A stretch of 64,000 nt of DNA from Streptomyces venezuelae (GCF_008642355.1 NZ_CP029193.1:7154001-7218000); one strand, 5' to 3'. Counted from the first letter of the stretch, positions 1 to 8,403 are shown. Notes: generated by a model from the sequence alone, not told the origin. Made by a program: numbers and translations.

Positions 1-606
1 GGAGTCGACGACGCGTTCGCAGGAGACGAACGCGGTGTCGGCGGCCTCGCAGAACAGGTCGTCGAAGTAGGGGTCGGGGCCCAGGTACTGCCCGTTGCCG
101 AAGCGGTCCGCGCGGTTCAGGTGGACCAGGGCCGCGTCCATGCGCAGGGCGGGCACGGCGACGAGCTCCTCCCGGTCCTCGTACGGTGAGGTGACCGTGC
201 GCAGGTGCGGGTTGACGCGCAGGACGTCGGAGCCGAGGCCCGCGCGGATCGGCAGGAACGGCAGCCGCTGGGCGCCCGCGGTGAGGCCCTGCATGAACAT
301 CGCCTCGTCCAGCTCGACGAGTTCGAAGGCGCCGCGCTCGCGTGCCGCCCGGAAATGCGGCTCCAGGGGGATCGAGTCGAGGGTCGCGAAGGCGGTGACC
401 AGTCTGCGGATCCGGCCGGCCGCGGCGAGCAGGCCGACGTCCGGGCCGCCGTACGAGACGACGGTCAGGTCCGTGACGTCGGACCGCAGCAGCGCGCGCA
501 CCAGCGCCATCGGCTTGCGGCGCGAGCCCCAGCCCCCGATGCCGAGCGTCATGCCGCTGCCCAGGCGCCCCACGATCTCGTCGGGAGTCATCCTCTTGTC
601 GGTCAC
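1..606 (-). CDS. ipdA: CoA-transferase-family subunit alpha, IpdA type (3' part outside window)
   Basis: Reading frame of 202 codons open to the window edge. In M. tuberculosis IpdA pairs with IpdB as a hydrolase that opens the last ring of cholesterol (COCHEA-CoA). The N-terminal half has the motifs GWGSRRKPMA, RSDVTDLTVV and YGGPDVGLL, then RLPFLPIRAGLGSDV and DPYFDDLF, which match my memory of Rv3551 nearly residue for residue. The start is taken as GTG at 606 because it overlaps the TGA of the upstream echA20-like gene (GTGA), so translation is probably coupled. An ipdB gene is expected just left of the window. A generic 3-oxoacid CoA-transferase is the alternative, but the SRRKPM stretch and neighbours argue against it. 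Confidence 0.85.
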   Translation of the reverse strand, partial: MTDKRMTPDEIVGRLGSGMTLGIGGWGSRRKPMALVRALLRSDVTDLTVVSYGGPDVGLLAAAGRIRRLVTAFATLDSIPLEPHFRAARERGAFELVELDEAMFMQGLTAGAQRLPFLPIRAGLGSDVLRVNPHLRTVTSPYEDREELVAVPALRMDAALVHLNRADRFGNGQYLGPDPYFDDLFCEAADTAFVSCERVVDS

Positions 607-1358
607 GCCCCGCCCTCCCTTTCCTGCCCGAAGTCCTCACGGATGCGGTCGGCCAGGCCGCTGAGGTTCGCCTCGAAGGTGAAGCCCTGCTCGAAGCGGT
701 AGCTGCGGTGCACGTCGACGGGGTCGATGCCGTTGATGGCGGCCTTCGCGAACCGCAGCAGCGTGCCGTCCTTGCGGGCGATCTCGCGCGCCAGCTCCAG
801 TGCCGCGTCGCGCAGTTCGGCGCGGGGGACGACCTGCCAGACGGAGCCGTGCGCGTGCAGGTCGGCGGCGGTCACGGTCCGCGAGGTGTAGTAGAGGGCG
901 CGCATCAGGTGCTGCGGGACGAGGCGGGCCAGGTGCGTGGCGGCGCCGAGCGCGCCCCGGTCGAGCTCGGGCAGGCCGAAGGTGGCGTCCTGGCTCGCCA
1001 CGATCGCGTCCGCGTTGCCCACGAGACCTATGCCGCCGCCCAGGCAGAAGCCGTGCACGGCGGCGACGACGGGCACCTCGCACTCGTACACCGCCGAAAA
1101 CGCGGCGTAGCACCCCCGGTTGGCGCCGATCAGCGCGGTGTGGCCCGTGTCGCGCTGCATCTCCTTGATGTCCACGCCCGCGTTGAACCCCCGGCCCTCG
1201 GCGGCGAGCACGACGCAGCGCGTCCCGGGGTCGCGGCCGGCGGCGCGGACCGCGTCCGCCAGGGCGTACCAGCCCTGCACCGGCAGGGCGTTCACCGGCG
1301 GATAGTCGACGGTGACGACGGCGATGCCCTTGTCGGGGGCGGAGGTGGAGACAGACAT
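603..1358 (-). CDS. echA20: enoyl-CoA hydratase/isomerase family protein, EchA20 type
   Basis: 251-residue crotonase-fold protein. EchA20 of M. tuberculosis hydrolyses ring D of the bicyclic steroid intermediate rather than hydrating a double bond. Visible motifs: VDYPPVNALP near the N-terminus, AEGRGFNAGVDIKEMQR around residues 54-70 and GFCLGGGIGLVGNAD (oxyanion hole) around 105-120, with FGLPELDRGALGAATHL after it. Their spacing and identity follow Rv3550 closely. It is the first gene of a minus-strand operon running into ipdA (4-nt overlap) and is divergent from two dehydrogenase genes, as in M. tuberculosis. An AAAGG element lies about 14 nt upstream of the ATG. Confidence 0.88.
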   Translation of the reverse strand: MSVSTSAPDKGIAVVTVDYPPVNALPVQGWYALADAVRAAGRDPGTRCVVLAAEGRGFNAGVDIKEMQRDTGHTALIGANRGCYAAFSAVYECEVPVVAAVHGFCLGGGIGLVGNADAIVASQDATFGLPELDRGALGAATHLARLVPQHLMRALYYTSRTVTAADLHAHGSVWQVVPRAELRDAALELAREIARKDGTLLRFAKAAINGIDPVDVHRSYRFEQGFTFEANLSGLADRIREDFGQEREGGA

Positions 1359-1368
1359 CAGACGATCC

Positions 1369-1434
1369 GCTACCTTTCAATCGCACGCCTTCAACCAAAC
1401 ATTTGTTAGTTGGACCGGTCATGGGAAAGGTAGC
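1369..1434. promoter_or_regulatory. divergent promoter region with TetR-like operator (1395-1413)
   Basis: Between the divergent echA20-like and SDR starts lies CCAAACATTTGTTAGTTGG (1395-1413), an imperfect inverted repeat with CCAA/TTGG ends. Such AT-rich palindromes are typical of TetR-family regulators of acyl-CoA genes. It is not an obvious match to the KstR2 consensus as I remember it. Flanking it, GCTACCTTTC (1369-1378) and GAAAGGTAGC (1425-1434) form a perfect 10-bp inverted repeat, giving each divergent gene an identical AAAGG ribosome-binding element. Confidence 0.5.
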
Positions 1435-1438
1435 AGCG

Positions 1439-2203
1439 ATGACTGACACACGACAGGTGGTCGTCGTGACCGGCGGCACCCGGGGCGTCGGTGCCGGAAT
1501 CGCCCGGAGCTTCCTCGCCGCCGGGGCGCACGTCGTGATCTGCGCCCGCAGGCCGCCGGACGAACCCGTCGAAGAGGCGGGCGCGACGGCCGAGTTCAGA
1601 CGGCTGGACCTCCGCGACGCGGCGGCGACCGGGGTCTTCTTCGCCGAAGTGGCGGCGGAACACGGGAGGGTCGACTGCCTGGTGAACAATGCGGGCGGCA
1701 CGCCGTTCGGGCTGCTCGCCGAGTCCTCCTCCGCCCATCTGGCGAAGATCGTCGAGCTGAACCTGTTCGCCCCGCTCCACGCCTCCTTGAGCGCTTACGA
1801 ACTGATGCGGCATCAGCCGGGCGGTGGCAGCATCACCATGATCGGCAGCGTCAGCGGGACCCGTCCCTCGCCCGGCAGCGCGGCCTATGGCGCGGCCAAG
1901 GCGGGCCTGGAGAACCTCGCGGGGACGATGGCCGTCGAGTGGGCGCCCGCGGTGCGTGTGAACACGGTGGTCCTCGGCCTCGCCCGCACGGAGAGCGCGG
2001 CGCTCCACTACGGCGACGAGGAAGGCGTCGCCGAGGTCGCCCGCACCGTCCCGCTGGGCCGCCTCGCCGACCCCTCAGACGTCGGCGACGCCTGCGTCTT
2101 CCTCGCCTCCGACCGGGCCCGCTACATCAGCGGCGCGGCGCTGCGCCTGCACGGCGGCGGGGAACGCCCCGCGTTCCTGGCGGCGGCGTCGGTGAACCAC
2201 TGA
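1439..2203 (+). CDS. short-chain dehydrogenase/reductase (Rv3549c position)
   Basis: 254-residue classical SDR, predicted NAD(P)-dependent oxidoreductase of a hydroxyacyl-CoA or steroid-derived substrate. It has the cofactor motif TGGTRGVGAG near the N-terminus, LVNNAGG in the middle, and catalytic Ser with YGAAK in the stretch GSVSGTRPSPGSAAYGAAK. The ATG at 1439 is chosen because GAAAGG sits 8 nt upstream; an in-frame ATG at 1421 lacks a good site. Gene position, divergent from echA20, matches Rv3549c. The substrate cannot be read from the sequence; a FabG-like housekeeping role is less likely given the neighbours. Confidence 0.85.
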   Translation: MTDTRQVVVVTGGTRGVGAGIARSFLAAGAHVVICARRPPDEPVEEAGATAEFRRLDLRDAAATGVFFAEVAAEHGRVDCLVNNAGGTPFGLLAESSSAHLAKIVELNLFAPLHASLSAYELMRHQPGGGSITMIGSVSGTRPSPGSAAYGAAKAGLENLAGTMAVEWAPAVRVNTVVLGLARTESAALHYGDEEGVAEVARTVPLGRLADPSDVGDACVFLASDRARYISGAALRLHGGGERPAFLAAASVNH

Positions 2204-2247
2204 GCGCACGTGTCCCACGTAATCCACGCACCCCAGGGAGTCACGTC

Positions 2248-3258
2248 ATGACATCAACCGCCGCATCAGCATCAGCATCCGCATCCGGCTCCGGGCTCTG
2301 CGAAGGCCGCGTCGTCGTCGTCACGGGTGCCGGGCGCGGGCTCGGGCGGGCGCACGCGCGCGCGTACGCGGCCGAAGGCGCCCGGGTCGTCGTCAACGAC
2401 CTCGGTGTGGCCGCGGACGGCTCGGCGGCACCGGCGGGGGATGCGGGCGGCCCCGCGCACGCGGTCGTCGAGGAGATACGGGCGGCGGGCGGCGAGGCCG
2501 TCGCGCACGGCGGCGACATCGCGACCTCCGAGGGCGCCGCCTCACTGGTCAGGACGGCGCTCGACACGTACGGCCGCCTCGACACCCTCGTCAACAACGC
2601 GGGGTTCCTGCGCGACCGGATGCTGGTCAACCTCGACGAGGACGCCTGGGACGCCGTGCTGCGCGTCCACCTGAAGGGGCACTTCCTTCCCCTCAAGTAC
2701 GCGGGGCTGCACTGGCGCACCGAGGCGAAGGCGGGACGCATCCCACACGCGTGTGTGGTCAACACCAGTTCCGGAGCGGGCCTCCTGGGCAGTGTCGGGC
2801 AGGGCAACTACAGCGCGGCGAAGGCGGGAATCCTGGGCCTGACCCTGGTGGCCGCCGCCGAACTCGCTCCCTACGGCGTGCGCGTCAACGCCATCGCGCC
2901 GGCCGCCCGCACCCGGATGACGGAGCGGACCTTCGCCGACACGATGGCCGCCCCCGAGGACGACACCTTCGACGCGATGGCCCCGGAAAACGTGTCCCCC
3001 CTCGTCGTCTGGCTCGGTTCCACCGCCTCCGCGGGAGTCACCGGCCGCGTCTTCGAGGCGGAGGCGGGCCGCATCACCGTCATGGAGGGCTGGCGGCCGG
3101 GCCCGACCGCGGACAAGGGGGCACGGTGGACCCCGGCGCAGGCGGGGGAGGCGGCGCTGGAACTGCTGGCCGGGGCGGAGGCGCCGGGGGCGGTGTACGG
3201 GGACCGCCGAGACGAACCGTCCGGAAGCGCTTGCCGGACGGCTGACCAGACGCGTTAG
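2248..3258 (+). CDS. short-chain dehydrogenase, Rv3548c type
   Basis: 336-residue SDR with a Ser/Ala-rich N-terminal tail (about 18 residues) before the dinucleotide motif TGAGRGLGRAHA. It carries LVNNAGFLRDRM, GSVGQGNYSAAKAGI (catalytic Tyr/Lys) and the C-terminal block FDAMAPENVSPLVVWLGS. These blocks resemble M. tuberculosis Rv3548c, a member of the steroid C/D-ring locus, and also peroxisomal MFE-2-type 3-hydroxyacyl-CoA dehydrogenases. The ATG at 2248 has CAGGGAG 7 nt upstream. It lies 44 nt after the first SDR and is probably co-transcribed. Its likely job is oxidation or reduction of a bulky hydroxyacyl-CoA; this is inferred. Confidence 0.85.
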   Translation: MTSTAASASASASGSGLCEGRVVVVTGAGRGLGRAHARAYAAEGARVVVNDLGVAADGSAAPAGDAGGPAHAVVEEIRAAGGEAVAHGGDIATSEGAASLVRTALDTYGRLDTLVNNAGFLRDRMLVNLDEDAWDAVLRVHLKGHFLPLKYAGLHWRTEAKAGRIPHACVVNTSSGAGLLGSVGQGNYSAAKAGILGLTLVAAAELAPYGVRVNAIAPAARTRMTERTFADTMAAPEDDTFDAMAPENVSPLVVWLGSTASAGVTGRVFEAEAGRITVMEGWRPGPTADKGARWTPAQAGEAALELLAGAEAPGAVYGDRRDEPSGSACRTADQTR

Positions 3259-3528
3259 CCCGGCCTCATCCTGAACGCCGTGGACGGGAGCGGCTCGGAC
3301 ACCGACGTACGGATGCCGCCGGACGCTCCCGGGGCGTCGGCGGACGATCTGCCGGGCGTCGACGTCATGGGTGGGCCGACGAACGCCGACGGCGTGGCGG
3401 GCCACCACGCGCCGAAGCTGGAACGGGGCCCGCTGATCGACGCGGTGCGCACCGGAATTCCGACGCCTTCCGGCGCTGGGCCTCCGCCTGGGGCCCAACT
3501 CCTCGCCCGCGCCGGGCTCTGGGCAGCT
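3259..3528 (+). pseudogene. decayed class I glutamine amidotransferase fragment
   Basis: No intact gene lies between the SDR stop and the pcaD stop. Plus-strand translation gives GLILNAVDGS, then DLPGVDVMGGPTNADGVAG, LIDAVRTGIPT and GAQLLARA. These recall the class I amidotransferase pattern (VxxLGGPM, then GIPxLGxCLGAQLLARAL), but the cysteine-nucleophile segment is scrambled by small indels and the C-terminal half is absent. The reading frame has no start of its own. I read it as a remnant. A chance resemblance is possible. Confidence 0.45.
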
Positions 3529-4341
3529 TCAGGCGCTCCCCGCACCCGGACCGTCCGTGAAGTGCGCGAGGAGCGCTTCCGTGACCGCCCCGGGGCGTTC
3601 CGCCGGTGCCAGGTGCGAGGCGCCCGCGACCTCCACCAGCGTGGCGTCCGGCACCCCCTCGGCGATCTCCCGCGCGTGCGCGGGCGGCGTCGCCGGGTCC
3701 TCGCTCCCGGCGACGACCAGAGTGGGCGCGCGGACGGCCGCCAGCGACCCCCGCAGGTCGTACGCCGCCAGGGCGTCACAGCACGCGGCGTACGCGCCGG
3801 GGTCGGCCGCACGGAGGTCCGCGACGAGGCGGGGCACGGTGAACCCGGGTGTGAACCAGCGCCGCGGCGCCGCGTCCGCGAGCCCGGCGAGCCCCTCGCG
3901 GCGCGCCAGCGCGGCCCGTTCCCGCCACGGTGTCTCCCCGCCGAAGTGCGCCGACGAACAGACCACCGCGAGCCGCTCCACCCGTTCGGGACGGTGTACC
4001 GCGAGGTGCAGTCCGACGGCGCCGCCGAGCGAGACACCGGCGTACGCGAAGCGGTCGATGCCGAGCGAGTCGGCGAGCGCGAGGACGAGCCCGGCGAGGT
4101 CGCCGACGGTCGCGCCGGGCCCGATCAGGTCAGCGGGGGACCGGCCGTGACCGGGCAGGTCCCAGCGCACGACCGTGTGGGCCGCGCGGAGCCCGGGGGC
4201 GACGGCGTCCCACAGAGCGGTGGAGGTGCCGAGGGAGGACCCGAGGAGGAGCGGGGTGGCGTCGCCGACGCGCTTGTCCGGGTGTCCTTGGACGCCTTCC
4301 ACGGTGTGGTGCGGCACCTTACGGCCGGGTTCGCCGGTCAA
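3529..4341 (-). CDS. pcaD: 3-oxoadipate enol-lactone hydrolase
   Basis: 270-residue alpha/beta hydrolase that opens 3-oxoadipate enol-lactone to 3-oxoadipate in protocatechuate breakdown. It shows LLLGSSLGTSTALWD, WDLPGHGRSP, the nucleophile elbow YAGVSLGGAVGLHLA, VAGSEDPATPP (acid) and GASHLAP (His). The start is taken as TTG at 4341, which overlaps the pcaB stop (TTGA); a GTG about nine codons later is the alternative. In S. coelicolor, as I recall, this domain is fused to PcaC (gene pcaL). Here the protein ends after the hydrolase domain and no carboxymuconolactone decarboxylase follows. Confidence 0.88.
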   Translation of the reverse strand: MTGEPGRKVPHHTVEGVQGHPDKRVGDATPLLLGSSLGTSTALWDAVAPGLRAAHTVVRWDLPGHGRSPADLIGPGATVGDLAGLVLALADSLGIDRFAYAGVSLGGAVGLHLAVHRPERVERLAVVCSSAHFGGETPWRERAALARREGLAGLADAAPRRWFTPGFTVPRLVADLRAADPGAYAACCDALAAYDLRGSLAAVRAPTLVVAGSEDPATPPAHAREIAEGVPDATLVEVAGASHLAPAERPGAVTEALLAHFTDGPGAGSA

Positions 4342-5660
4342 CGTCGCTCCAATGCCCGGTCCGTGAGCTCCCCCGCGTAACCGGTGCAGTGCGTCGGGTC
4401 CGTGAGCGCGGTGATGTCGACGTCCCGCAGGGCGGGCTCCTCGGCGAGGACGGACGCCAGGGTGCGGCCCTCCGCGCGGGCGCGGCTCGCCGCGTCGGCC
4501 AGCAGCTCCTTCGCGCCGGCGCTTCCGAGCACGCGCGCGAGTTCGGTCGCCACCCGCTCCGAGGTGATCGCCCCGCCCGTGAGGGCCAGGTTCTCGCGCA
4601 TCGCGTCCGGGTGCACGCGCAGCCCCTCGGCGAGCTCCGCGCCGTCCCTCGCCGCGCCACCCGTCAGCCGCAGCAGGTCCCGCAGCGGTTCCCACTCGGC
4701 GTGCCAGGCGCCCGCGGGGCGTTCGTCCTCGGCGACGAGCGAGGCGTGGAGCGTGGCCGCGAGGCCGGGCGCGCGGCGCGCGGCGGCCGCGACGAGCGTG
4801 GAGCGTACGGGGTTGGCCTTGTGCGGCATCGCCGACGAGCCCCCGCCCTCGCCCTCGGAGAGCTCGGCGATCTCCGTGCGGGAGAGGGTGAGCACGTCGG
4901 CCGCGATCTTGCCGTGCACTCCCGCGGTGAGCGCGAGGGCGGAGGCGAGATCGGCGACGGGGGTGCGCAGGGTGTGCCAAGGGAGTGCCGGCGCGCAGAG
5001 CCCCAGTTCACTCGCGAACGCCGAGGTGAGCGCCTCGCCCCCCCGCCCGTACGCCCCCTCCGCCCGGAAGGACGCCAACGTGCCCGCCGCGCCCCCCAGT
5101 TGCGCGGGCAGGCTCGCGCGCACGTCGATCAGGCGGTCCCGCGCGTCCAGGACCAGCGACCGCCAGCCCGCCGCCTTCAAGCCGAACGTCGTCGGGACCG
5201 CGTGCTGCGTGAGCGTGCGGCCGGGCATGACCGTGTCCCGGTGGGCGGAGGCGAGACGGGCAAGGGCGCGCTCCGTGCGGGCCAGATCCGTCAGGGTCAG
5301 GTCCAGCGCCCGCGCGGACAGCAGCATCAGCGCGGAGTCCAGGATGTCCTGGCTCGTCGCCCCCCGGTGCACGTGGTCCGCGGCCTCGCCGGGCACCGCC
5401 GACCTCAACGCGGCCACCAGCGGAATCACCGGATTTCCGCCCTCCCGCGCGCGTGAGGCGATGCCCTGCACGTCGAACCGGCCGACGTCCGACGCCACTT
5501 CCGTCACGGCGGCCGCCGCGTCGGGCGGCGTCATCCCCACCGCGGCCCGCGCACGCGCCAGCGCGGACTCGACGGCCAGCAGCGCTTCGAGGAACGCATG
5601 GTCGGAGGTGGCCCCGGTCACCGGCGCATCGGTGGAGCCCGGGGAGAACAGGCCGCTCAT
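4338..5660 (-). CDS. pcaB: 3-carboxy-cis,cis-muconate cycloisomerase
   Basis: 440-residue member of the fumarase/aspartase superfamily. It lactonises beta-carboxymuconate, the ring-cleavage product of protocatechuate. The superfamily signature GGGSSAMPHKANPVRS is present, as is HRGATSQDILDSALM near residue 120. The length fits PcaB. The ATG at 5660 overlaps the pcaG stop by 4 nt and the stop overlaps the pcaD start, so pcaH-pcaG-pcaB-pcaD are all translationally coupled. Confidence 0.93.
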   Translation of the reverse strand: MSGLFSPGSTDAPVTGATSDHAFLEALLAVESALARARAAVGMTPPDAAAAVTEVASDVGRFDVQGIASRAREGGNPVIPLVAALRSAVPGEAADHVHRGATSQDILDSALMLLSARALDLTLTDLARTERALARLASAHRDTVMPGRTLTQHAVPTTFGLKAAGWRSLVLDARDRLIDVRASLPAQLGGAAGTLASFRAEGAYGRGGEALTSAFASELGLCAPALPWHTLRTPVADLASALALTAGVHGKIAADVLTLSRTEIAELSEGEGGGSSAMPHKANPVRSTLVAAAARRAPGLAATLHASLVAEDERPAGAWHAEWEPLRDLLRLTGGAARDGAELAEGLRVHPDAMRENLALTGGAITSERVATELARVLGSAGAKELLADAASRARAEGRTLASVLAEEPALRDVDITALTDPTHCTGYAGELTDRALERR

Positions 5661-6253
5661 GCGGAGCCGGGTCCGGACCCCGACGGGAACTCCAGGAACA
5701 CCGTCTCGCGGTCCCCCTGAAGGCGTATGTCGAACCGGTACGTCCGGGGCGCCTCGCTCCGGGCGACCAGTGTGGCCCGCCGCTCCGCGTCGAGTGAGCC
5801 GAGGAGCGCGTCGCCGGGCTCGTCCACCACGTACGCCCGCGTGTACAGGTGGTGCAGCAGACCGCGCGCGAAGACGGCCAGCGAGATGTACGAGACGCCG
5901 CCGGGCGGCAGCGTCCGCACGGCCCAGTGCCCGTCCGCGTCGGTCGGGACCCGACCGAACCCGGTGAACGCGACCCCGTCGCGCCCGGTGGCCCGCCCCG
6001 TCACGGGGTCGTGCCGCAGCGACCCGGGGGCGCCCGCGCGTGAGCCGTCGGGGGCGGGCTGCCAGGTCTCGACCAGGGCGTCGGGCACGGGCTGTCCCTC
6101 GCCGTCGAGCACGTATCCGTGCAGCGTGATCGTCTCCGGGTCCCCGTCGGGCGCCACCTGGCCGCCACGCGGGAAGGGCAGCGCGTAGCCGTAGTAGGGG
6201 CCGATGGTCTGGGAGGGCGTGGGGTCGTACGACGGCTCAAGGGGTGACGTCAC
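5657..6253 (-). CDS. pcaG: protocatechuate 3,4-dioxygenase alpha subunit
   Basis: 198-residue intradiol-dioxygenase-fold subunit. It shows TPSQTIGPYYGYALP near the N-terminus, VSGxxxD-like ITLHGYVLDGEGQPV, and GFGRVPTDADGHWAVRTLPPG. The alpha chain supports the beta-chain iron site rather than holding its own complete ligand set. The GTG at 6253 overlaps the pcaH TGA (GTGA), which fixes the start better than any ribosome-binding site does. Co-transcription with pcaH is certain from the overlap. Confidence 0.92.
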   Translation of the reverse strand: MTSPLEPSYDPTPSQTIGPYYGYALPFPRGGQVAPDGDPETITLHGYVLDGEGQPVPDALVETWQPAPDGSRAGAPGSLRHDPVTGRATGRDGVAFTGFGRVPTDADGHWAVRTLPPGGVSYISLAVFARGLLHHLYTRAYVVDEPGDALLGSLDAERRATLVARSEAPRTYRFDIRLQGDRETVFLEFPSGSGPGSA

Positions 6254-6966
6254 CGGTCGCCTCCTTCCTCGAACAGCGTCGCCGACGGACCGTCCAAGAC
6301 GATGTCCCAACGGTGACCGAGCGACCACTCGGGGACGGAAAGCTCGTGGTCGTACGCGCAGACGAGCCGTTGCCGCGCCGACTCGTCGCTCACCGAGCGC
6401 AGGATCGGGTCGTACGGGAGGAGCGGGTCGCCGGGGAAGTACATCTGCGTCACCAGACGCTGCGCGAACGCCGTGCCGAAGAGTGAGAAGTGGAGGTGGG
6501 CCGGACGCCACGCGTTGGTGTGGTTCCGCCAGGGATAGGCGCCCGGCTTGACGGTCGTGAAGGAGTACGCGCCGTCGTCGTCGGTCAGACAGCGGCCGAA
6601 GCCCGTGAAGTTCGGGTCCAGGGGCGCCGGGTGGCCATCCAGCTGGTGCGCGTACCGGCCCGACGCGTTGGCCTGCCACACTTCGACGAGCTGGCCGCGC
6701 ACGGGCCGCCCCCGGCGGTCGAGGACCCGGCCGCTCACGGTGATGCGCTCGCCCAGCGGTTCGCCGGGGTGCTGCCGCGTCAGGTCGTTGTCGAGTGCGG
6801 CGACGTCGGTGACGCCGAAGGCGGGACCGCTCAGCTCCACGGCCTCCGGGTCGCGCAACGGGACCAGCGGCTGCTTAGGGTGGCGGAGCCGGGTACTGCG
6901 GTATGGCGGGTGGTCGCGGGGCGGGTGGTGTCCGGATGCGGACCCGGTGTCGGTGAGGGGGGTCAT
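6250..6966 (-). CDS. pcaH: protocatechuate 3,4-dioxygenase beta subunit
   Basis: 238-residue catalytic subunit with non-haem Fe(III). The four iron ligands are visible as Tyr105 (SGRYAH), Tyr144 (GAYPW), His157 and His159 (RPAHLHF). Their spacing (39, 13, 2) is that of characterised intradiol dioxygenases. It cleaves protocatechuate between the hydroxyls to beta-carboxy-cis,cis-muconate. It lies 52 nt downstream of pcaJ; the pcaF thiolase gene that I recall sitting here in S. coelicolor is absent. Confidence 0.95.
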   Translation of the reverse strand: MTPLTDTGSASGHHPPRDHPPYRSTRLRHPKQPLVPLRDPEAVELSGPAFGVTDVAALDNDLTRQHPGEPLGERITVSGRVLDRRGRPVRGQLVEVWQANASGRYAHQLDGHPAPLDPNFTGFGRCLTDDDGAYSFTTVKPGAYPWRNHTNAWRPAHLHFSLFGTAFAQRLVTQMYFPGDPLLPYDPILRSVSDESARQRLVCAYDHELSVPEWSLGHRWDIVLDGPSATLFEEGGDR

Positions 6967-7018
6967 CTCTTGTGGCTCCGTACGACGAAGTGACGTTCCG
7001 TGACCGGTCGGCGCGGCG

Positions 7019-7648
7019 CTACACGCGTACCTCCGCCGCCGTCTTCGACACGATCTCCGCGACGGTGACTCCGGGCGCGGTCTCGGTCAGCTCCAGGCCG
7101 CGCCCCGTCACCTCCAGGACACCGAGGTCGGTGACGATCCGGTCGACGCAGGCCTTGCCGGTGAGCGGCAGCGTGCACTCCGCGAGGAGCTTCGGGGAGC
7201 CGTCCTTGGCCGTGTGCGTCATGAGGACGATGACCGTGCGGGCACCGTGCACGAGGTCCATCGCCCCGCCGATCCCGGTGATCACCCTGCCGGGGACCGC
7301 CCAGTTGGCGAGGTCCCCGCGCGCGGAGACCTGCATCGCGCCGAGCACGGCGACGTCGATGTGCCCGCCGCGGATCATCCCGAAGGAGAGCGCCGAATCG
7401 AAGAAGGAGGCGCCGGGCAGCACGGTCACGGTCTCCTTGCCCGCGTTGATCAGGTCCGGGTCGACCTCGGCCTCGGTGGGGCGGGGACCCACGCCGAGGA
7501 TGCCGTTCTCCGACTCCAGGACGACGTCCACGTCCGGCGGCAGATGGCCGGGGATCAGCGTCGGCAGGCCGATGCCGAGGTTCACGTACTGGCCGTCGCG
7601 GAGCTCGCGCGCCGCGCGGGCGGCCATCTCCTCCCGGGTCCACGCCAT
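7019..7648 (-). CDS. pcaJ: 3-oxoadipate CoA-transferase subunit B
   Basis: 209-residue beta subunit of a family I CoA-transferase. It carries [11 protein letters not shown] and the catalytic glutamate in SENG (Glu47), followed by [20 protein letters not shown]. With PcaI it should transfer CoA from succinyl-CoA to 3-oxoadipate. The ATG overlaps the pcaI stop (TGATG). Family members acting on acetoacetate (ScoB) look alike, so the assignment rests on the pca operon context. Confidence 0.88.
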   Translation of the reverse strand: MAWTREEMAARAARELRDGQYVNLGIGLPTLIPGHLPPDVDVVLESENGILGVGPRPTEAEVDPDLINAGKETVTVLPGASFFDSALSFGMIRGGHIDVAVLGAMQVSARGDLANWAVPGRVITGIGGAMDLVHGARTVIVLMTHTAKDGSPKLLAECTLPLTGKACVDRIVTDLGVLEVTGRGLELTETAPGVTVAEIVSKTAAEVRV

Positions 7649-8403
7649 CAGCCGCGTACCGTCCGCTTCTCGATCCGCTTGTCCGCCGCCTGTTCGCGGG
7701 TGAGCGGCACCACCCGGTGCACGAAGACGCCGGGCAGGTGCACCGCGTCCGGGTCGATGCCGCCCGGCTCCACCAGCTCCTCGACCTCCGCGACCGTCAC
7801 GCGTCCCGCCATCGCGGCGAGCGGGTTGAAGTTGCGGGCGGACCTGCGGAAGACGAGGTTGCCGTGCCGGTCGCCCTTCGCCGCGCGGACCAGCGCGAAG
7901 TCGGTGCGGATCGCGTGCTCCAGGACGTACGGCGTGCCGTCGAACTCCCGCACCTCCTTGGCCCGGGACGCGAGCGCGACCCCGCCGCGCCCGTCGTACC
8001 GCTGCGGAAGGCCGCCCTCGGCGACCTGGGTGCCCACCCCCGCCGGGGTGTAGAACGCGGGGACGCCCGCGCCGCCCGCACGCAGCCGCTCGGCGAGCGT
8101 GCCCTGCGGAACCAGCTCGACCTCCAGCTCACCGGCGAGGTACTGGCGCGCGAACTCCTTGTTGGCGCCGATGTAGGAACCGGTCACGCGGGCGATCCGG
8201 CCCGCCCCGAGGAGCACCGCGAGACCGGAGTCCAGCGCGCCGCAGTTGTTGGACACGACGTGCAGACCGGCGGCGCCGGAGGCGTGCAGCGCGCGGATCA
8301 GCTCGTTCGGCACGCCGCTGAGCCCGAAGCCGCCGACCGCGACCGACACCCCGTCCCGCACGTCGGCGACCGCCTCGGCAGCCGTGGCCACCACCTTGTC
8401 CAT
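7648..8403 (-). CDS. pcaI: 3-oxoadipate CoA-transferase subunit A
   Basis: 251-residue alpha subunit with the CoA-binding region [14 protein letters not shown] near residues 23-36 and [10 protein letters not shown] further on. The start is placed at ATG 8403 (MDKVV) because GGAGG lies 8 nt upstream; a longer frame to 8424 lacks a ribosome-binding site. It is the promoter-proximal gene of the minus-strand pca operon and is divergent from a MarR-type regulator. Acetoacetate:succinyl-CoA transferase is the alternative function. Confidence 0.87.
   Translation of the reverse strand: MDKVVATAAEAVADVRDGVSVAVGGFGLSGVPNELIRALHASGAAGLHVVSNNCGALDSGLAVLLGAGRIARVTGSYIGANKEFARQYLAGELEVELVPQGTLAERLRAGGAGVPAFYTPAGVGTQVAEGGLPQRYDGRGGVALASRAKEVREFDGTPYVLEHAIRTDFALVRAAKGDRHGNLVFRRSARNFNPLAAMAGRVTVAEVEELVEPGGIDPDAVHLPGVFVHRVVPLTREQAADKRIEKRTVRG

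Noticed and set aside
3529..4341. PcaL (PcaD-PcaC fusion)
   Set aside because: The protein ends right after the hydrolase domain and no carboxymuconolactone decarboxylase motif is found in any frame down to 3259.
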